Shown one piece after another: positions 5,702 to 9,600 of a stretch of DNA of 9,600 nt (position 1 is its first letter; each line of letters starts with the position of its first letter). The notes below the pieces were generated by a model that had not been told where the DNA came from, did no database searches, and worked only from the letters and a program-made list of their open reading frames with translations. Origin of the DNA: Gammaproteobacteria bacterium (GTDB lineage: Bacteria; Pseudomonadota; Gammaproteobacteria; HK1); contig JABDQX010000135.1 of the NCBI GenBank assembly GCA_013042035.1, forward strand, positions 1 to 9,600. Direction: 5' to 3'. Position numbers and translations under genes: made by a program.

Positions 5702-5729
5702 AGATAGGCCACCGATCTACCCGTATCAA
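5702..5729 (-). promoter_or_regulatory. Weak candidate promoter for the channel operon
   Basis: On the minus strand TTGATA (5729-5724), a 16-bp spacer and CTATCT (5707-5702) could form a promoter about 36 bases before the channel ATG. The -10 match is poor. No terminator is visible between mfd and this gene, so read-through from mfd is equally possible. Confidence 0.2.
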
Positions 5730-5775
5730 CCCAACTCATAATTCGTCATAACCACCCCCACCGCTCAGTAATAAA

Positions 5776-8700
5776 TCACCCCAGCCGCCCCAACACCTCC
5801 CCCAACACCTTCACCCTCTCCTCTCCCGCCGGCATCTCCTTCACCACCCGCAATTTGTCGCCCCCCTCCAGCTTGTAAACTCTCGGTTCCTTTTGGACCA
5901 GCGCGATGATCTTGTCGACATCCACGTCCGGTTCCGGGTGGAACAGGATGCGCCCGCCCTTTTCCCCGAAGTCGATCTTTTTGATGCCCAGGGCATAGGC
6001 TTCCAATTTGAATTCGGTGATGTGGAATAGATTCTTTACGGGTTCCGGCAGCAGGCCAAAGCGGTCGATCATCTCGACCTGGAGGTTCTCCAGGGCCTCG
6101 GCATCCGGCGCGCCCGCGATGCGTTTATACATGAGGAGCCGCCCGTGGACATCGGGGAGGTAGTCATCCGGAATCAGGGCGGGGATACGGAGATCGATTT
6201 CGCTGCCGTGCTCCAGGGGCCGATCCAGTTCGGGCATCCTGCCGGCTTTGAGAGCCACGATGGCGCGTTCCAGCAGATCCATGTAGAGGGCGTAACCGAC
6301 TTCCTGAATTTGTCCGCTTTGTTCCTGGCCCAGCAATTCTCCCGCGCCCCGGATCTCCAGATCGTGGGTCGCCAGGCTAAAGCCCACCCCAAGGTCTTCC
6401 AGTGCCTCGATGGCCTCCAGGCGTTTCACGGCATCGGCGGTCATGGCCTTTCGGGGCGGAATGATGAGGTAGGCATAGGCCCGGTGGTGGGAGCGCCCTA
6501 CCCTGCCCCGAAGCTGGTGGAGCTGGGCCAGACCGAAGCGATCGGCTCGATGGATGATGATGGTGTTGGCCGACGGGACGTCGATACCGGCCTCGATGAC
6601 GGTGGTACAAACGAGCACGTTGAAGCGCTGGTGGTAGAAGTCGAGCATGACCTGTTCGAGTTGGTTTTCGGGCATCTGGCCGTGGGCGATGTGGACGCGG
6701 GCCTCGGGCACAAGTTCTCCAATCTCCCCGGCGATCTTCTCGATGTCCTCGACCCGGTTGTGGACGAAATAGACCTGACCGCCCCGTTTGATCTCCCGGA
6801 GCATGGCCTCGCGCAGGGTGTTGGCGTCCCATTGCCGGATGAAGGTCTTGATGGACAGGCGCCGCTCCGGGGGCGTGGCGATGAGGGAAAGATCCCGCAT
6901 ACCGGACAGGGCCATGTTGAGGGTACGAGGGATGGGGGTGGCGGTGAGGGTGAGAACGTTGACCTCGGCGCGCAGCGTCTTTAAGCGTTCTTTTTGCCGC
7001 ACGCCGAAGCGATGTTCTTCGTCGAGGATGGCAAGCCCCAGGTTTTTGAACTTGATATCGGACTGCAACAACCGATGGGTGCCGATGACGATATCGATCC
7101 GGCCGGCCGCCAACTCTTTTAATACGATATTCTGCTGGGGTTTGGTGATGAATCGGGAAAGCTGGGCTACCCGCACCGGCCAGTCGGCGAAGCGGTCGCT
7201 GAAGGTCTGAAAGTGTTGTTGCGCCAACAAGGTGGTGGGCACCAGGATCGCCACCTGACGGCTATTGTTGACGACGGCAAACGCCGCGCGGATGGCGACC
7301 TCTGTTTTGCCGAAACCGACATCGCCGCAAATCAGCCGGTCGGTGGGCTTGTCGGAAGCGAGATCCGCCAGGGTGGCGGTGATGGCGGCGAGTTGATCCG
7401 GGGTCTCTTCGAAGGGAAACCCTTCGGCGAAGAGCTGTTGTTCGAGTTCGTTGATATCCAGGGGAGAGCTGGTGCGGGCCGCCCGCCGGGCCTGGATGTC
7501 CAAGAGTTCGGCTGCCACGTCGTAGGCCTTCTGAGCCGCCTTTTGGCGCACCTTGATCCATTTCTGGCTACCGAGTTTGTGCCAGGGCGCGTGATCGGCA
7601 TCGGCACCGGTGTAACGGGTGACGAGATGGAGGTTAGCGACCGGGACGTAGAGCTTGTCACCACCTTCATATTCGAGAGTGAGGAATTCACTGGTGATAT
7701 CGCTGACAGTGAGAGTCTCCAGCCCCCGGTAGCGGCCGACGCCGTGGATCTCGTGAACCACCGGGGCGTTTGGGGCCAGTTCCACCAGATCGCGAACGAT
7801 GGTTTCGGCGTCCCGAGTGGGCTTTTTGCGCCGACGCCGCTGCATGGCCCGATGCCCGAAAAGCTGGGTCTCGGCGATGATGGCGATGGCCGGGTGTGTC
7901 GGCGATTCGGAGAGCATGGCGCCCTGTTCAAGGACGGCAACGGTAAGCCCAAGGGGTGATTCGCTCGTGAGGAATCCGTGCCAGTCGGGGAAAAGCGCCG
8001 GCTGGATCCCATTGGCATGGAAGAGTTCCTGTAATATTTCCCGGCGGCCCGGCGTTTCGGCCACGAACAAGACCCGGCCCTCGAAGCTATGCAGAAAGTC
8101 CTGCAAGATACCCAATGGCTTGGGAGCGCGGCTGTCGACGGGGAGATTGACGGGTGCGCGGGTAGCGAATTCTTTTAACCCTGGTGATGATTCGGGTTGG
8201 ATAGTTTGATTGTCTTGTTCGGGATTTTCCGGATCAACGACGGCCTCACCGCGGCCAAAACGGACCTGACGAAAACCACGCAGTGCACCGAATACCTCAT
8301 GGGCTTGCAAGAAGAGAACATCGGGTGTGAGAGGAGGACGATCAACGTCGTTATCTTGACGCTGTTCGAAACGTCCACGCACCTCTTCCCAAAAGGCTTC
8401 CGCGATCTCGAGCACACTGCCCTCGACCATTATCAGACTGTCACCGGGAAGATAGTCGAACAAGGTGGCGGTGGTTTCGAAGAATAACGGAAGGTAGTAC
8501 TCGATACCCGATGGCGCCAACCCGTTGCTGATATCCCGATATAAAAGGCTCTCCGTGGGGTTCCCGGAAAAATGCGCGCGCCAGGCACCACGAAACCGTT
8601 CGATGGCCTGTTCCGTCATGGGAAATTCCCGGGCCGGGAGCAGATTTATCCCGGATACCTTTTTCAGGGAACGCTGTGTCTCCGGGTCGAAGGTCCGGAT

Positions 8701-9315
8701 GCTGTCCACCTCGTCCCCGAGTAAATCGATACGGTACGGCAGTGGACTGCCCATGGGATAGAGATCCAACAAAGAACCGCGCACGGCGAACTCGCCATGT
8801 TCCATGACCTGACCCACCGCCCGGTAGCCGGCGATGGTAAACCGTTCGCGCATCCGCGCTATGTCCAGTCGATCGCCCTGGGTAAGCACCAGGGCACCGG
8901 CCTCGAGATAATCACGGGGCGCGAGCCGGGTCATCAGGGTCGCGACCGGCACCAGCAGGATACCGTCCGTGAGTCCGGGCAACCGATAGAGTGTGGCCAG
9001 ACGCTGGGAGATGATGTCCTGGTGGGGCGAGGCGATATCGTAGGGAAGCGTTTCCCAATCGGGGAAATGGAAAAGCGGCAACGTGCCGGCATCAGTGTCG
9101 GTGCCGATATCGGTACCTGAGGCGAAAAAACCAAGCTCGTCCGCCAAACGGTTGATGGATGCCGTATCCGGCATCACCACCACAACAGGACCGGTGTGGG
9201 CGCGGGCGGCCTCGGCGATGGCGAGCCCCCTGGCCGCGCCATACAACTGATCCCAACGAATCCTGTCACCGGAACGGATCGGCAGGGGGGGAGAAAGCGG
9301 GCTGGTGCTACGCAC
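5776..9315 (-). CDS. mfd: Transcription-repair coupling factor Mfd
   Basis: Full-length 1179-residue Mfd, slightly longer than the E. coli protein (1148). This cytoplasmic DNA translocase binds RNA polymerase stalled at DNA damage, removes it with ATP hydrolysis and recruits UvrA for nucleotide excision repair. Order of domains: UvrB-like N-terminus (DWETLPYDIASPHQDIISQRL, GDRLD, EHGEFAVRGSLLDLYP); a variable linker near 350-390; the CarD-like RNA polymerase interaction domain from about residue 519 (VVHEIHGVGRYRGLETL, then EYEGGDKLYVPV); then the RecG-like translocase with Walker A GDVGFGKTE (664-672), DEEH (765-768), TLTATPIPRTL, VLVCTTVIEAGIDVP and QLRGRVGRSHHRAYAYL. GELLGQEQSGQIQEVGYALY belongs to the TRG region, and the C-terminal Mfd domain is present. 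The start is GTG; GAAGGA lies 7 bases upstream (9323-9328), which supports it. No frameshift or missing motif. It lies 194 bp downstream of the arsC-like gene on the same strand. Confidence 0.98.
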   Translation of the reverse strand: MRSTSPLSPPLPIRSGDRIRWDQLYGAARGLAIAEAARAHTGPVVVVMPDTASINRLADELGFFASGTDIGTDTDAGTLPLFHFPDWETLPYDIASPHQDIISQRLATLYRLPGLTDGILLVPVATLMTRLAPRDYLEAGALVLTQGDRLDIARMRERFTIAGYRAVGQVMEHGEFAVRGSLLDLYPMGSPLPYRIDLLGDEVDSIRTFDPETQRSLKKVSGINLLPAREFPMTEQAIERFRGAWRAHFSGNPTESLLYRDISNGLAPSGIEYYLPLFFETTATLFDYLPGDSLIMVEGSVLEIAEAFWEEVRGRFEQRQDNDVDRPPLTPDVLFLQAHEVFGALRGFRQVRFGRGEAVVDPENPEQDNQTIQPESSPGLKEFATRAPVNLPVDSRAPKPLGILQDFLHSFEGRVLFVAETPGRREILQELFHANGIQPALFPDWHGFLTSESPLGLTVAVLEQGAMLSESPTHPAIAIIAETQLFGHRAMQRRRRKKPTRDAETIVRDLVELAPNAPVVHEIHGVGRYRGLETLTVSDITSEFLTLEYEGGDKLYVPVANLHLVTRYTGADADHAPWHKLGSQKWIKVRQKAAQKAYDVAAELLDIQARRAARTSSPLDINELEQQLFAEGFPFEETPDQLAAITATLADLASDKPTDRLICGDVGFGKTEVAIRAAFAVVNNSRQVAILVPTTLLAQQHFQTFSDRFADWPVRVAQLSRFITKPQQNIVLKELAAGRIDIVIGTHRLLQSDIKFKNLGLAILDEEHRFGVRQKERLKTLRAEVNVLTLTATPIPRTLNMALSGMRDLSLIATPPERRLSIKTFIRQWDANTLREAMLREIKRGGQVYFVHNRVEDIEKIAGEIGELVPEARVHIAHGQMPENQLEQVMLDFYHQRFNVLVCTTVIEAGIDVPSANTIIIHRADRFGLAQLHQLRGRVGRSHHRAYAYLIIPPRKAMTADAVKRLEAIEALEDLGVGFSLATHDLEIRGAGELLGQEQSGQIQEVGYALYMDLLERAIVALKAGRMPELDRPLEHGSEIDLRIPALIPDDYLPDVHGRLLMYKRIAGAPDAEALENLQVEMIDRFGLLPEPVKNLFHITEFKLEAYALGIKKIDFGEKGGRILFHPEPDVDVDKIIALVQKEPRVYKLEGGDKLRVVKEMPAGEERVKVLGEVLGRLG

Positions 9316-9340
9316 GCTAAATTCCTTCGATTATGGTCGT

Positions 9341-9508
9341 ATGGAGAATCAATGGATGCTGCCGGTTGTTGAACAACGCATTTGTGACTCGGGCTTCAAA
9401 GCCAAAGAAACAGTACGTTCAGCCACTAGCAGCGCGAAGGGTTGGGAAAGCGTAGCGGAATTCGGCCACATCAAACCGGATTGGTTACGTAGGTTCCCTG
9501 TTGGATGC
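9341..9508 (+). pseudogene. Probable remnant of an ISAs1-type transposase
   Basis: In the gap between arsC and mfd the plus strand has an open frame from the ATG at 9341. Its segment GWESVAEFGHIKPDWLRRF (9440-9496) resembles the N-terminal DDE_Tnp_1-associated region of ISAs1-family transposases, which I recall as roughly G-x2-W-x2-I-x-E-F-G followed by WL-x2-F. Resemblance ends after RRF, where the sequence meets the opposite-strand arsC 3' end. The rest of the transposase and its catalytic residues are absent, so this is at most a decayed fragment. The frame runs on antisense through arsC without significance. No promoter or ribosome binding site was identified. The call rests on one short motif. 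Confidence 0.4.
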
Positions 9509-9509
9509 C

Positions 9510-9600
9510 TTACAGTATCTCGACAATTCTATCGATTGGACGGCCCAGCGCGACCTTGTTATCGACCAGTACGATGGGGCGTTCAATCAGAATCGGATTT
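9510..9600 (-). CDS. arsC: ArsC-family arsenate reductase, C-terminal end (5' truncated by window)
   Basis: Only the last 30 codons are present, ending at the TAA at 9510-9512: NPILIERPIVLVDNK, then VALGRPIDRIVEIL. The ERP and GRP arginines within N/HPILIxRPIV...LGRP are the C-terminal signature of the glutaredoxin-coupled ArsC family, which reduces arsenate to arsenite in the cytoplasm. These arginines correspond to conserved oxyanion-binding positions in the E. coli enzyme. The Spx-like ArsC branch (YffB type) is the main alternative, but it usually lacks the ILIERPIV wording. No terminator is visible after it, so it may be co-transcribed with mfd. Confidence 0.85.
   Translation of the reverse strand, partial: NPILIERPIVLVDNKVALGRPIDRIVEIL

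Noticed and set aside
6145..6984. 279-codon plus-strand frame (and a 248-codon one at 7213-7959) opposite mfd
   Set aside because: These lie antisense within the conserved helicase region of mfd; open frames here follow from the GC-rich codon usage of mfd.
9361..9378. Short palindrome GTTGTTGAACAAC upstream of mfd as an operator
   Set aside because: The stem is only six base pairs with a 1-base centre and no second site; there is not enough to call a regulator site.

Overview
The window looks like a gammaproteobacterial chromosome (moderate confidence). The three conserved housekeeping genes at its edges read that way: the Gly-Met-rich tail of GroEL at the left, a full-length Mfd at the right, and the end of an ArsC-type reductase at the far right. 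Between groEL and mfd lies about 5.3 kb of accessory DNA of mixed composition and apparently mixed origin.

Layout. 2-355: groEL 3' end (+), followed by a strong terminator at 438-463. 356-670: non-coding, with three consecutive hairpins and a 10-bp direct repeat. 671-1867: a HemW-type radical SAM protein (-), whose sequence reads more like Bacteroidota HemW than the usual gammaproteobacterial one. 1924-2706 and 2779-3870 (+): isopentenyl phosphate kinase and type 2 isopentenyl diphosphate isomerase. Together these would turn isopentenyl phosphate into IPP and DMAPP, an archaeal-style step that is unusual in this background. 3854-4226 (-): a relic antitoxin gene split by a 192-bp non-autonomous transposon-like element (3953-4144). 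The element has imperfect terminal inverted repeats and a perfect 10-bp target duplication. Removing it and one repeat copy restores the antitoxin reading frame exactly. 4302-4934 and 4931-5665 (-): an AT-rich, translationally overlapping pair, a K+-channel-like pore protein with a large domain between TM1 and the pore, and an unrecognised, probably beta-rich partner. 5776-9315 (-): mfd. 9341-9508: a probable decayed ISAs1-type transposase fragment (+). 9510-9600: arsC 3' end (-).

How the genes relate. IPK and IDI-2 form a biochemical pair. The channel and its partner form a co-translated pair of unknown role, possibly a stress or defence cassette (inference only). The short inverted-repeat element and the transposase remnant may belong to the same transposon family, because element ends starting CAGGG and 8-10 bp target duplications are features of ISAs1-type elements. 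The best candidates for something undescribed are the channel/partner cassette and the short element inserted in the antitoxin gene.
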